A stretch of DNA of 64,000 nt from Jaltomata sinuosa (GCA_003996215.1 QJPP01000439.1:434001-498000), one strand, 5' to 3'. Positions 1-12,099 are shown, counted from the first letter of the stretch. Numbers and translations: made by a program. Notes: generated from the letters alone by a model not told the origin.

Positions 1-150
1 TTCACGTTTAACAAAGATCTCGAATTTGCTCCCGGAAAACAGAGAACCTTTCAGTAAAGAGCGTCTTTACTCCCCTGAATGAGTTTAACACGCATGAATT
101 CTGATTAGTCGTACAAGTGAGCTTTGAATGCTAGATAGTTAAACCAAAAA
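1..150 (+). mobile_element. Diverged tRNA-derived SINE fragment
   Basis: Resembles the body of a SINE seen several more times here (14.9, 18.0, 32.6 and 33.05 kb): a degenerate B-box-like stretch (tctcgaatttgctcc), then a segment ending like 'gaattctgattagtcg'. It lies in the intron upstream of the first visible exon of the CPBP gene. Identity is inferred from similarity to the other copies. Confidence 0.4.
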
Positions 151-227
151 AGTTAAGTAGTCGTTTCTTTTTGTTCCAATGTATTTATGTGTTTGTTACA
201 TATATTTGTTGCTTATATTTCTTCCAG

Positions 228-3200
228 CCTTCTATGAGTCCCATCCCATTAAAATTTTTGATAGACTTACAGAAGAAAAAGGAAGTCCTGCAATCATTCT
301 CTGATGTTCAGTTTGTTTTTGAACTCAGGCATCTATGGAGCAATGGCTTTAGCCGGAAAGTTCATATGCTCAGTATCTGGAATCGACTGCACAGGAGGGT
401 TCACTCCATCATTAGATTCCATTGTTGAAGGACTGGGATATGCAGCTCCACCCATCATGGCTCTTCTATTTATACTAGATGTATGTTCATCTTTTCCCGT
501 TGTTCTTTCTGCCACAGTAATCTTACCTTGTAAGCTAATTCTCGGGGCTGAGTTAGTTTAAAGGTCCTTTTTTCACCTTTTATAAGCGCCAGACTCTCCT
601 TGCTTTTGGTTTACCCAATATTAGACCTTTGTGTTATATTGTTCACGACTAGATGTCTAAACTTGGGCGTGCTAGAGGTGTTAAGTGTCCCACATTGGTT
701 GAGGGAATCGTCTGTTGTCTCCTTATATAGTTTTGGACGATCCTCATTTAATAAGCTAACTTTTGCTGTTAAGTTTAAGATCCATTTTCTTTAGAGTATC
801 TTAACAACAATTTTAGCATCTTTACCTTGACTTAATTTCTTCTATCTACACATGCCTTCATCTCTTCATGTGGAAATGCAAAAGTAGTAGCCTTATGTAT
901 TGTGTAGCCATTCCAACTTTGTCAATCTGACGTTCCTGGATTTAACAAACGATGTTTTATAACAAATCACGTGTGTTTATAGGATGAAGTTGTGAAGCTA
1001 TCTCCTCATGCTCGAGCAATCAGGGATGTTGAGGATGAAGAGCTACGGAACTTCTTTTATGGAATGTCACCTTGGCAGGTAAAACATCTATTACTTTCTT
1101 CATCAACAGTTATGTCGCAAAAAAGGGAAAGGTTAATAGATTGTGTTGCAATATTGTAGTTCATTCTGATTGTCGCTGCAAGTTCTGTTGGAGAGGAACT
1201 TTTCTACCGTGCTGCTGTTCAGGTTAGCGTAAATTATCTATTTTATTTCACTCAGAAGGTCGAATTGGCTTGTTTATTTGCAGCCTTCCATGTTAACTGT
1301 TCCTCTATTCATAGTGTAAGCCCTGCATTTCTCATTATCTGAAAGCATATATCTGAAATCCATTTGGTTTAAGTTTATGTACTTTTTCAGTTCCTATTAT
1401 GAACACAACAACTTTTTAGCTTGAGAAAGCTCGAAAAAAATGCGTCAGAAGAGTTATCTTTCTCAGAGATTATCCACCTTCATCCCGTTTTTATATGACA
1501 CTTATCAAACAGTTCTGACTATAATTTTCTCAAACTGTTTCTAATTATACTTAAAACTGTGATATAAGAGTACTTTTGTGTAGTTTTCGAATCTGTTAAT
1601 TTTATTTCAAAGAAAGTTACGGGAATCACTATCCTATTCACATGAAAATTAGACTTTTGACTCTTGTACCTGAACCTTAGAGGGGGAGAGTAATTTGTTC
1701 TGCTGCTTTCTCTGACTATGTTTGCGATCACAGGGAGCTTTGGCTGACATTTTCTTAAGGAGCACTGATTTGGTGACTGATGCTCGAGGGATGGCATCAT
1801 TGGTAAGGATTTTATTTCTAGCAATATCCTTCTCGAGCTGTCGCTCAAAATATCCAATTTTTTCTGGTGCCTTGACACGTTCTGTTTCCGTGAAATGTAG
1901 ACTGGTGTTTTGCCACCTTATGTACCATTTGCTCAAGCATTTGCAGCTGTAATGACAGCAGCTCTCACCGGTTCTTTATATTATATGGCTGCTTCTCCAA
2001 AAGGTCTGTTTCATAGGCTGCATTTTGCGATCCTTCGTTGTCCTCTGCTCTTGCATGCTTAATCACTTGGCTATTTGTTGTTTTTACTTTCAGATCCTAC
2101 CTATGTTGTTGCACCAGTGCTGAAGTCGCGTTCAGGTCGTGAAGATCTGAAGAAACTCTTTGCAGGTTTGATATCTCTTCTCTGCTCATGCAAAGTTATG
2201 ACAGCTCTCACTCGTGACGTTTAAACCTAATTAACATAATGCTATGAATCTAGGGGTTCGGGGTCAAGCCAACTAAAGCTAATGAGATATAAAGGATTAG
2301 TACAACCGATATCGACTAGGAATAGAAGAGATGAAGTATATCCCTTAGCCTAGTCTGTATCCACAGCTGACCGACAGAATAAAACAGTCACGACTTACTT
2401 TGAATCAAAAGGAAGGCAAAGGGTTTGTCAGCAAGCAAGCAACTTCCTATCATAGTTACGTCGCAAGGATTCTAAATGCGCCTCCTAGTCGTCGGTCTGC
2501 TGCATCTTTCCCGTCTCTAGGCAACCTTTGAGAGACAAGGAGTGTGACAAAGTACATGCTTTCCTTTATCCCATAGGGCCTTCTCAAGCCTTTCCGTATA
2601 AGAAGAGCTATCCAAACTATTATAAATAAATGATATCACCAAGGCTAAGGCTAGAACTCTTCGTGCCATAAACGAGGGACTTACTTTTCATTCTAGGAGT
2701 GTATTTGATATGGAGGAAACCATTTTCCAAAAAATTCCCCCCTGCTTGGTTGGTAAAAAATTATGGAAAACATTTTCTTAAAAATGAGGAAACTTCCTAG
2801 TGGGAGTAGGGAAAATAAGTTCCATTAGTGACATTCTACTCCTCCCCATCCTCTAGTACACCCCATCCCAAACCCACCACCCATAGACATCCACCTCTCA
2901 TAGTGTTGCCTAGATTATACATAAACGTTTTTGAAAATATATTTTCTGCATACTTTACAAAACACTAGAAAATAATTAAGAAATTATTTTCTAAGAAAAC
3001 ATTTCCGATGGAAAACATTTTCTTTCATACCAAACATACCCTATGTGTTAACATATATGAAGGAGTCCCCTCCCTGTATACTGGAGGGGGTCGCTTCGCG
3101 AATGTCTTCAAAGAGACTAAGGAGAGATTGGATTAAAGAAAAAATGGTTTTTATTTAGCTTAAATGAGGCAGAGTTAATTATTGCGAGTCTGTGGCGTTT

Positions 3201-4253
3201 AACGAAAATAATCTTGAATAGTTAGTTCTGGAAACATCCAGGTCATATTATTGCGTGATATGTTAATTATTTTCCGTCTACCTGAATGTTCTTGCAGCTT
3301 GGTACGAGAGGCGACAGATGAAGAAGATATACTCTCCTTTACTGGAAGCAATACTAGCCCTTTACCTTGGGTTTGAATGGATCCAGGTAACATGAATATC
3401 ATTTTGTGTTTATTGGTACTAGCTAGTCTATTACTCAGAGGCGAATGCACCGGTTTTTATGGGTTCAACTAAATCTACCATCTTTGATTTGGAGGGTAGA
3501 CACATACATGAAGAAACCACTAAAATTTCAACGAATATTAACTTCTGAACTCATAGTTTCACAACTAAGATGAGTTCAGTGCTAAAAACCTTAAAGATTG
3601 AGCCTGTCTAGTTTAAATGTTGGATTCATCTCTGCTGATAGTGTCTACATGAAATTCGGGATAGACGCATAAAAAAATCACTAAAATTTCAACGACTATT
3701 AACTTTTGAACTCAATAGTTTCAAAACTACGATGAGATCAGTAGGTTGAACCCGTCATGTTTAAATGCTGGATTCTCTGCTGATACTTAAAGTTAGTGTC
3801 TATATGGAATTGGGGAGGGTAGACACATATGTGAAGAAACCACTTAAGTTTCAACGAATATCAACTTTTGAACTCATAGTACGATAGTGTCTACATGGAA
3901 TTCGGGAGGGTAGACACGTGTTAAAAAACCACTTAACTTTCAATGAATATCAACTTCTGAACTCAATAGTACGATGAGTTAAGTACTAAAAACTTTAAAG
4001 GTTGAACACTTCAAGTTCAAATGTTGGATTCGCCTCTGCTGATACACGCTTACATGAAATTCGGGTAACTATAGCTTACTTGTTCTTGTGGATGCAACAG
4101 ACAAACAACATTCTTGCACCTATAATTACACATGGGATATACTCTGCTGTAATTCTTGGACACAGACTCTGGAAAATCCATGATCATCGGAGAAGGTTAT
4201 ATCATAGAATCCAACAACTTGAACAAGAAGGCAAGAATTCGAGTAACTTGTAA
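228..4253 (+). CDS. CPBP (CAAX-protease-like) intramembrane protein, 3' part, multi-exon
   Basis: Partial gene; the 5' end lies outside the window. Exons read from GT-AG signals and frame: 329-480 (possibly from 228), 983-1078, 1160-1222, 1734-1802, 1901-2003, 2094-2165, 3298-3386 and 4101-4253 (TAA). Lengths and phases fit from 329 on. The product has hydrophobic segments and the CPBP motifs: GEELFYR (EExxxR) in exon 1160-1222, an FAQAFAAVMTAAL helix in 1901-2003, and a conserved His in ITHGIYSAV in the last exon. The C-terminus is basic and coiled-coil-like (HRIQQLEQEGKN). CPBP proteins are membrane metalloproteases or protease-like scaffolds; plant members such as SCO4 and the BCM proteins are plastid proteins. 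Which subfamily this is cannot be settled here, and plastid targeting is inferred because the N-terminus is missing. Segment 228-328 reads as coding in another frame (see findings). Intron 2166-3297 carries a MITE and intron 3387-4100 a tandem repeat. Confidence 0.85.
2697..3041. mobile_element. Foldback MITE in CPBP intron
   Basis: The ends are inverted repeats: the left reads gagtgtatttgatatgg, and the right, reverse-complemented, reads gggtatgtttggtatga; both run on into ggaaaacattttcc-type sequence. The centre is C-rich (tcctccccatcctctag). About 345 bp with no ORF. Divergent relatives lie at about 4.79, 47.5 and 54.97 kb. Insertion is intronic, so no coding effect is expected. Confidence 0.65.
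3490..4068. repeat. Four-copy tandem repeat in last CPBP intron
   Basis: Imperfect direct repeats begin with 'tagacacatac'-like sequence at about 3495, 3662, 3819 and 3912. Each holds a 'cactaaaatttcaacga' segment and ends in 'tgaaattcggga'. Units are about 157-167 bp except the third, which is cut to about 93 bp. The last unit stops about 30 bp before the splice acceptor at 4100. Confidence 0.75.
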
Positions 4254-4559
4254 AGTGCCTACAATATCGTGAGAACAAATAATCAGTGTCATATGCAGGA
4301 TTTTTCTGAATTGTACTTTGATAGAGATCATAATACTGTGTAAAATCTATGTAACACATAAGAATAATAATAGGTGCATGGCTCAAGTTAGTTGTATACA
4401 TTAGGCTAGCAAATATATACGTTAAAATTGTACCTCTTGTACATTTTGACCTTGTAATGACAAAGTCACTCAACTTTTGGCTTTAGTAATTGCACATATA
4501 TTATATGCAATTGTATTTGCATTTTGCAGTACAAAAAACTCTGTACTCTGATATTTACT

Positions 4560-4700
4560 TGAGTAAACTTTCTCATAGTCTTCAACAACAATGGCAACAT
4601 ACCCAAATCTCACAAATGGAGTACTCTGGGAGGGTGGTGTATACGCAGCCATACTCCTACCTTGTGAAGGTCGAGAGGTTGTTTCCGATAAACTTTCTCG
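4560..4700 (+). mobile_element. SolS/TS-like SINE fragment
   Basis: Matches the Solanaceae SINE pattern: caacaacaatggcaacatac, then tctgggagggtggtgtatac, gcagccatactcctaccttg and gaggttgtttccgata. It lies about 300 bp past the CPBP stop codon, probably just beyond the 3' UTR. Confidence 0.6.
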
Positions 4701-4792
4701 TAGTCCCTTTTTGCTAATGTCAAAACTTGAGTAGGATAGTCCTCTTCTGCTTGCTTACAACATAATAAGTAAAAGAATTACTTATTCTCCTA

Positions 4793-5095
4793 AAAACATT
4801 TTTCCCTCATACCACACATGTTTTGGTTGATCGAAATATTTTTCCAAGAAAACAAGTTCTCTAAAAACTAGGAAATGATTTTCATAATGAAAATAGGAAA
4901 ACAAGTTTCATAAGTGACATTTTATGTTAATTGTCACTTTCTCACCCCCAACACCCCAAGCAACCCCCTCGCTCAGCGCACCCCGATCTACCCTTGCCTT
5001 GTCCACCCCCTCCCACTCGCCGCACCCTGGTCCACCCCCTTCCCTCGCCTCCACACACAACCCCTCCCGCGCTTACAACAATATATAGTGTATAT
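4793..5095. mobile_element. Diverged MITE related to the 2.7-kb element
   Basis: Shares the 'ttttccctcataccacaca' end, a 'ggaaaacaagtttcataagt' core and the C-rich stretch (ccaacaccccaagcaacccc) with the intronic MITE. The right terminus is not clear. Proline-rich ORFs in this stretch are by-products of the C-rich core. Confidence 0.5.
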
Positions 5096-5100
5096 CTAGA

Positions 5101-6280
5101 TTATATCTATAGATAATAATATGGTATATAGTGTATACCATATATAGTGTATGATTGAACTCCACGTGTCAAAAGACTTTTGAGGAAAGAGATTCAAATT
5201 TACCTCTCTACTTTTGATTATGATTGAAAATTACCTTCAAATTAAAGCTCTATTAGGAGTCAAAAGGCAAAAAGTAAGACTTACAAACGAATTAAGATCC
5301 GAAATATAACGGAGGATAAAATTGCTCAATTTCAAATAGTACGCAACAATACTATGATACATCTCTGTAATCAAATACCCGAACAAAACTTGGTACTTTT
5401 AATTTATTTTTTCCCTCCAACTTCAAGTTCACATATTTTTTTTTTATAACTTCAATTTTTGTGTAAAATAAATTTAAAAGGATAAGGATCTTGTAGGCCC
5501 CACATGTATGAGAAAGAATATGTAGTATTAGTACAAAAAGTTTTCACGTGAAAGGAGGTGAAAGGGGATAAAATAAAAACTAAAGTATGTGAAAGTACAA
5601 ATTTAAAAGTTGAGGTCTTTTATGACAACTTAGCCACATGATCTCCATTGGATTGTGTGCCACGTGCACTGCACGTGAGCACGTTTGCACCCTATTCCTT
5701 TTGTCCTTGTGAACTTTGATTTAACCTTTTTACCTAAACCCTAAAAAAATAAACTAATTTTATAAATTTATTTTATATTATTTTACATTATCTTTTCCGT
5801 TTCAATTTATGTGACTATTTAGTAACAATTTGCAAATTTTAAACTTTTCATTTACCTTTAATAAAATGAATCATTGAAATTAGAAGAACAAATTATTATT
5901 TTTTATTCAGACGCACATGTCTAATATTTGACCTTCACATCACACTTTTAGATGCGAATATCTAATGTTGCGAAGCTTCAGACGCTACAGCGAGTACATT
6001 TGCAAAATAAATAAATTATGAACTGGACACTGGTTAAATGACGATCTCAAAAATGGGTATCCGTGCACTTCCCCCAAATTTACGGGTTAGTAAATAGAAA
6101 GTAAAAATTTCACGGGCGTCCTATTTTGGTCGCCCCATTTAAGTAATATCCACCTTATGTTTATTTTTGTGTGAATACCCAATATTAGATACCTTTCAGG
6201 CGAAATAATATTCTTCTTTTTCTCTTCCGCATCTGATACATATGACTGAGAAATTTTAGCTATTTTTAACATGTATTTCA
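5101..6280. other. Gene-free AT-rich stretch
   Basis: No coding region is supported. An inverted 'tatatagtgtatac' stretch occurs near 5080-5150. Two 'cacgtg' cores lie at 5661-5690 (ccacgtgcactgcacgtgag), and the left-end-like sequence of a Stowaway element (ttccgtttcaatttatgtga) lies near 5795. Confidence 0.4.
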
Positions 6281-6330
6281 GTCATGTATGACTAAGCACA
6301 TACATATATGAAAAAAATGAAATGAAATGG

Positions 6331-6830
6331 TGTTTAATGAGTTTGTTAAATTTGTTGTTATATTGACAAATTGATGATTGAAGTTTGTCCTTTATAATAT
6401 ATGGAACTTATGTTTCAAATTTGAGCTTATTTAGAGTAGATTTGGGTGTTTGAGTTTCAAAAATATTTTTTTTTTTTAAAAAAACTTTCAGACTTAGATG
6501 TCCGAAAGTTCAGCCTTAATTTACACATGGTTCAATCATTTATGCATAAATGAAGTGCAGATTTGAAAAAAATAAAAAGATGTTAAATGAGTTTGTTAGA
6601 TTTGTATGTTTTTCATAAACTGATGATTGAAGTTCGTTCTTTATGATATATGAAACTTATGTTTCAAATGTGAACTTATTTAGAGTAGATTTGAGTGTTT
6701 AAATTTGAAAATAATTTATTTATTTATTTTTTAAAAAAAAGTAGACTTAAATGCCTAAAAGTTCAGCCTTTTTTTACACATGATTCAGTCATTTATTCAT
6801 GAATATCTGAACACTTACCTTTGCAAGTTA
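6331..6830. repeat. Two tandem 250-bp units
   Basis: The start 'tgtttaatgagtttgttaaa' at 6331 recurs as 'tgttaaatgagtttgttaga' at 6581. Both units go on through 'gatgattgaagtt', 'atatgaaacttatgtttcaa', 'ttagagtagatttg' and 'aaaagttcagcctt'-type segments. The period is about 250 bp. No ORF. Confidence 0.75.
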
Positions 6831-6979
6831 TACTAAACATCAAGCAAAAAAGTCTGGTGTTTAGCCTTGACAAGGCCAAACTTTCAGACGCGAGTGTCTG
6901 ATTTCTTACCGAAAGTGATGAATTACAAAAAATATTAGGGGAAATTACATAAAACACACATCTACTCTTTTTCTCACTA

Positions 6980-7256
6980 CTTTTCCTTCGATTACATCCC
7001 AATCCCACTAGATACATCACAAACCACTCGGATACATCCCAAACCCATCGGATACATCTCAAACCACTCGGATACATTGCATAAGGCATCTAGATACATG
7101 GTCTTATCTCGGATACATCGGCATCCCGCATGTATATGAGGAGTTACAATATGTATCCGCATGTATTTGAGGGGTTACAACATGTATCCGAGGGGTTGGA
7201 TGTATCTGATGGGATTGAGATGTATTCGATGGGTTTGGGATGTATCCGAAAGATTT
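6980..7256. repeat. Minisatellite arranged as a large inverted repeat
   Basis: The left half repeats a 20-21 bp unit of the form 'ggatacatcccaaacccatc' (variants with ctcaaaccactc). The right half repeats its reverse complement (tgtatccgatgggtttggga type). The two halves meet near 7110, giving an imperfect palindrome of about 270 bp. No gene. Confidence 0.8.
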
Positions 7257-7799
7257 TTTGTTAACATGTGGTATATTAAGTAATTAATAAATATGATGAA
7301 AATATTTGACTGTTTACGTAATTTACCCAAAATATTATGAAGCATGTATTAGTTAAATGGCGACATAAAAAAAGGGCTATTCATGTACTTTCCCCAAATA
7401 GAAATGGGCTTATTTGAATTTTGCGCTGTCCAGGCCTAACAAGATTGATAGCGAGCCTTAATTTACTTGATCTATAGTGATTAGGAGATGGGAGTAGAAT
7501 TGGCTCTAGAAAAAGAAATTTTCGATAAAAAATAATATCGTAAGAATTAACTATATTTTTCCTGTCTTACCCTTACAGTTAATTCTTTTTGAAAGTAAAA
7601 ATAAGTTTGTCGCAAAAACATTTCTTAAGGGGTAAATTAGTAAAACTGTTTTTCTTATTTATAATTTCTTAAGGGGCGTATAAAGGAGAAAGTGGACAAC
7701 TAATATGAAACGAAGGGAGCACTCTAAATTATCTTAGAATTTGAAAAATGATTAGTTATCACCTTTATGATATTTCCTTCTGTTTCCTCAAATTTTCAA

Positions 7800-8250
7800 A
7801 CATCTAAGGCTGGATGGTTCTCGTTTCGCTCTATGTATTACTAGCGATTTCGACTTTAAAGAAGGGATTTCTTTCTCTTTCTTATTGCTATGCTCTAAGA
7901 ATTTTTGTAACTTTCTTTTTCTTCGCTTATTAATATGCTTAAACTCAGTGGGCGTAATTCTAATAAGGAATCGCGATCGGAGCGTTGAATAGCAAGAGAG
8001 GTCCCAAGGGGGCCCTCTATTGAGGGTCTACAAGCGAATGTATCACTTCTAGCCGAAACTCTAACTTAGAGGGTACCAATCATAATCCAACGTGTGGTAG
8101 CTTTGCATCAGCGACTTTTTAATCAAGCAGGACGAACTAGTTGTACGCATCAACGATTTTCTCTAAGACTAGGTTGAATTATTATTGTGACACTATCATC
8201 AATAAGGTAAAGCTAATATGTCTTATATGATTACGATCAGCAACTCACTA
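7800..8250 (-). pseudogene. Decayed nuclear rDNA fragment (5.8S/ITS2/25S start)
   Basis: On the minus strand 'cactgagtttaagcatatta' followed by 'ataagcgaagaaaaagaaag' matches the start of plant 25S rRNA (CGCTGAGTTTAAGCATATCA...). Just upstream on that strand 'caacgctccgatcgcgatt' resembles the end of Solanum ITS2. Further upstream, weaker similarity to the 3' half of 5.8S (cgtcctgcttgatt and gtcgctgatgc segments) runs to about 8250. Most differences from rRNA are C-to-T or G-to-A. The 25S part breaks down after roughly 100-150 bases. It is a fossil, not a functional gene. The 25S/ITS2 call is fairly firm; the 5.8S part is tentative. Confidence 0.65.
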
Positions 8251-8400
8251 AGATTAACCTATTTATAACTATATCTTCGAGTGGCAGTCAGTTGGGGGCA
8301 TAAATTGCCGAATAAATAGATCATATCTAGACGCGATTATTGCTCTGCAGCGATACAGACTCGACCCGCTCTTACCCACTCGGGATATCATAGTATATAA

Positions 8401-9100
8401 GTGATGTGTGATTGTATAAATACTTTTTCATTGTTAATTTATAGAACTTAAAACTTTTTTCACATTGAGTAATTAATTACAAAAGAAAGAAAAGAAAAGA
8501 TGGAAATGACATGATGACCTAAATCTTTTATTGTCATAATAAAACGACAAATGTGGTCCTAATCAACACCATGTGCAGCTCATTTTCATTGTCTTAATTA
8601 AGTAAATAATTTTTCTATTTAATTGTCTTTTTAGACACTTTTAAGATTCCACACACCATGAAAAACTATGATATAAAACAAGATTGTATTTATTTAATTA
8701 TTATTTTTGTTTGTAAGACCTTTTTTTTTCTTTATAGAATACAATAATAATTAATGAAGTTCGTTCAATCTCAACAGAGACAAAAATACTAGGTGATTCT
8801 TTCAATCTGTTCTAGTTTTAATGGACAGAGTTACTTGGTATTTGTTACTGGTGAGAGATGGAAGATATCTCGTGAAATTAATCAAGATGCGCGAAAGCTA
8901 ATCCGAACACCACGATTATCAAATAAATAAATAAAAATTAATGGAGTTCATTACTTTAGCTTTGGTGAAAGCAATTTCCTAAATTTCATGAATTTTAATT
9001 TAGGTTTCTTAACCAAGGCATATATCTTTTTGCTCATGGCATGCACTAGGGTTCCTATCGAAGCTTTTATAATTTATAGCCTTTTATTTCTGTATTTTCT
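8401..9100. other. Gene-free AT-rich stretch
   Basis: Only simple AT-rich sequence is seen. No ORF, RNA gene or clear transposon ends could be supported. Confidence 0.4.
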
Positions 9101-9124
9101 TTTTCAATTGTTCTGTAATGTTTT

Positions 9125-9235
9125 ACTTGAATCGAGGGTTTATCAGAGTTAACCTTTTTATCTCTATATAAGATAAGGGTAAGATCTGTGTATACATTAT
9201 GTACCTTTCTCAGATCCCACATCTGAGATCACAAT
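9125..9235 (-). mobile_element. Diverged SolS-like SINE fragment
   Basis: The minus-strand reading has the order of the family in degraded form: ctgagaaaggtacataatgt, then atacacagatcttaccctta, then gataaaccctcgattcaa. It is a decayed copy of the element at 11.6 kb. Confidence 0.45.
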
Positions 9236-11560
9236 GAGCTATGTCAAATCCGTAGTGTCTAGTTAAGATTCACTAGTATTGTCGCAAAGTCAATCCAAAA
9301 AATAGGAATTAATGACGGTCAACTTTTGTCGCTAAACAATAAAAAATTATCGCTTATCTTATTTAACGACATATTAAGTCCAAGCTAAACACAATAAGTT
9401 GTATCGAATCCATCACATCCTTCATTGCAAAGTTAGTTCGAAGTCGTAAGTGCAAAGGTTTTCCTAGTAGGGTTGTCGCTAAATAAAAAAAAATCATCAT
9501 TTATCTTATTTAACAACACATTATTAAAAAATTATGTTAGTTATGAATCATTTAATGATAAATTAGCTATGACATTTGTTGATCAATTTTGTGTTTGAGA
9601 CATAAACTATTCAATTATTACATTTAAATATTAGCTTATATTTAATTAACATATGGAAAAAAATATGTTCATATATTCTTTAAATTATTTCTTAATTAAT
9701 CATATTCAATAATCCTACTATTTTTTACTTTAGTACTGAAACTTGTACTTGATGGAACTTTCTAACAACAATATTTTTTATTAATCAACTTTCATAAAAT
9801 ACACTTAATTAGTTTTTTAATATTTGACCATAATATTTTTAATCAATACATTTATTTCAGTGTCTGTTATGATGAGTACTTAACAATACCAATATTTTTA
9901 AAAAATAGATAATTCATAACTATATATTAAAATCAATTAATCCACAAAAAGTAGAGACATAGGGTTTAAAATATCCTCATTTAATTGGATAATTAATTCA
10001 AGAAAAAGAAAGGGGTCAAATATTTTTAACCAATAACACCAAGATCTATGTAACAAGTCTTCTAGTTTTCCATAGGGTAATAGTAAATAAAATACTAATT
10101 TACTTAATTAATTAATCAATTAATTAATTTGTTACTAGTTAACTTTCAAGTCTAAAGTACTTGTGATTAAATCATTTGATAATATCCGAGGTTCAATCTT
10201 AGATAGAAAAGACATTTTAAATTGTAAAAAAAACATTTATTAATTAAATATTCTATTAAATATTTAGTCTTTAATTGTAGTTCACATATTTGTTTAAGGA
10301 AATATGTGGTTACCAAATACCAAAACTTTATTCTTGTTTAAAAAGTTATTTGAGAGTTACACTTTACGTCTGAATGATATTTTCTCCAAATTAATTAATT
10401 TATTATTGGAAATATCTATTGAATCGGGTTCATCTATAAGAAGTAGCCATAAACCCATTACTTTTAGCCTACAATGTATAATTATAACATTATGGGTGTT
10501 GGAAGAATGCGAATTTTCCAGGTACAACTAGGGTTTCTAACAGACTTCATCCATTCGAACAAAACTCATACCTCCTAACCAATCGTATTCTGATCAGGCT
10601 TAAAATTATTTTGAAATCATCGAGTTTCTCGAGAATCGAGGGATCAAGAGCCTAATCAGATTTCGTTGGCAACAACCACGATAGTAGGTGCGCAATTACT
10701 GGGTCGGGAGAGGAACGAAAAGTCACTTGACTGTAAGGAGAGGATAGAATTGAGTCAGCAAGATCCAAGTGATCAGCTCAAGGGGAAGTTTCGCAAGTTT
10801 GTGAAGACGGATGAAAAGCTCTCTACATCTCTTAAAGTATATCTAGGTTGCATCCCTCAAAATATATCCGTGGATAAAGAAAATTTATCCGCTTTGTGAG
10901 AATGTTTGATGATCAATAATATAAGTCATGATTGCTACAAATTAGTTTCCGCTATGGAGAAATAAGTCCCCTAAGTCATAACTAGTTGTTTTACATTGAA
11001 ATACTACAATTAATTATTAAACTTTTTTTAGAATAAAAGCTAGTTGGTGGGACCCCCGGATTAAAATATAATTAGAGGTAACTAGCCAACAACAAGTACT
11101 ATATAGCTAGTGGTTGAGCATGATAATAATGTCATTGAGATTATCAAGAAATTTATCGTCAATACATGATTAATTATTCACTAAACGACAATTAATTAAT
11201 ATAATAATGTCATTTACTTGGACTTATATATATTAGCTAGGTCCATGTGATGTGAGCACTTGGAAAGAATCAAAAGGTGCCTCAATTCTCTCATCAATTA
11301 TTTGATTTTTAGTCAATTAAGATGGATGGATGGATAACATTTTATTTCATTGGATTCTCTTTTCTAATCTAATCTTATATAATCCCAAACCCTTAAGACT
11401 ACAAAAATTTGTAATTAGCTATAAAATTTGTCATTAATCTGTTGCTAAATAATTCATAACCAACATTTTTTTCTCGTAATTCATCGTTAATCCATTTTAT
11501 TGTTGTTCTTGTTCCTTTCTTGTAGGCATTGCACTGCTTCTCTTGTAGTTATGTTTTAAT
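9236..11560. other. Gene-free stretch with CACTA-like debris
   Basis: Around 9290-9560 there are two diverged repeats of 'gtcgctaaa...' followed by 'cttatcttatttaac', a pattern common in non-autonomous CACTA debris. A TTG-initiated open stretch at 10666-10899 has balanced amino-acid content but no recognisable domain or splice context, so it is not called as a gene. The rest is AT-rich and uninformative. Confidence 0.35.
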
Positions 11561-11599
11561 TATCCATTGTTTCCTTCTTCTTTGTACTTGGATCTATTG

Positions 11600-11740
11600 C
11601 ACTTGAGTCGAGGGTCTTTCAAAAACATCTTCTCTACCTCCACGAGGTAGAGGTAAGATATGCGTACACTATACCCTCCCCACATCTAACTTGTAAAATT
11701 TTACTGGATATGTTGTCTCGTTGTTGTAACTCATTGCTAA
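11600..11740 (-). mobile_element. SolS/TS-like SINE
   Basis: Reverse-complemented, it reads aacaacgagacaacatatcc, then gtggggagggtatagtgtac, gcatatcttacctctacctc and gtggaggtagagaagatg, ending in a 'gaccctcgactcaa' type tail. It is the best-preserved copy of this SINE in the 5' half of the window. Confidence 0.7.
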
Positions 11741-11817
11741 GTAGGATTTACAATGATTTTTTGTTGTTTATAATTTCTAATCTATTTTCAAGCCCTTAAG
11801 AATACAAGAAAATAACT

Positions 11818-12095
11818 AAACAGGAATTGACTACGAAATTCATCGCAAATCTATTGCTAAAAAATCTATAGCTAACAAGATTATTTGATAATTTGTTGCT
11901 AATACAACAACAACATATCCATCACAAATGGGGTCTGAGAAGATGTACGTAAATCTTATCCCTATCTTTAAAGGGTAGAAAGACTTTTAAATAGACATAA
12001 TTCGTTGCTAATATATCATTATATAAGATTAGGAATAAATTTTTATTGTCTAAAGACAGAACTCAGAAGTCGTTCGTTGCTAATTCCTGTTCATA
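11818..12095. mobile_element. Small MITE with SINE-like core
   Basis: Left end aacaggaattgactacga; right end, reverse-complemented, aacaggaattagcaacg: short inverted termini about 275 bp apart. The interior (11895-11990) holds a SolS-like fragment (aaatggggtctgagaagatg), so either a SINE inserted into the MITE or the element captured it. Confidence 0.45.
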
Positions 12096-12099
12096 GTTT

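Noticed and set aside
171..428. 85-aa ORF at the window start
   Set aside because: Crosses a splice acceptor and runs out of frame with the CPBP exon.
4914..5116. Proline-rich ORFs
   Set aside because: They fall in the C-rich core of a MITE relative that also occurs at 2.7 kb.
6331..7256. CRISPR-like or satellite array
   Set aside because: Eukaryotic context; repeats are contiguous or inverted minisatellites without unique spacers.
10304..10531. 75-aa ORF
   Set aside because: AT-rich, hydrophobic by composition, no homology recognised.
10666..10899. 77-codon open stretch starting at TTG
   Set aside because: No ATG, no domain and no splice context; could be a relic but not supportable.
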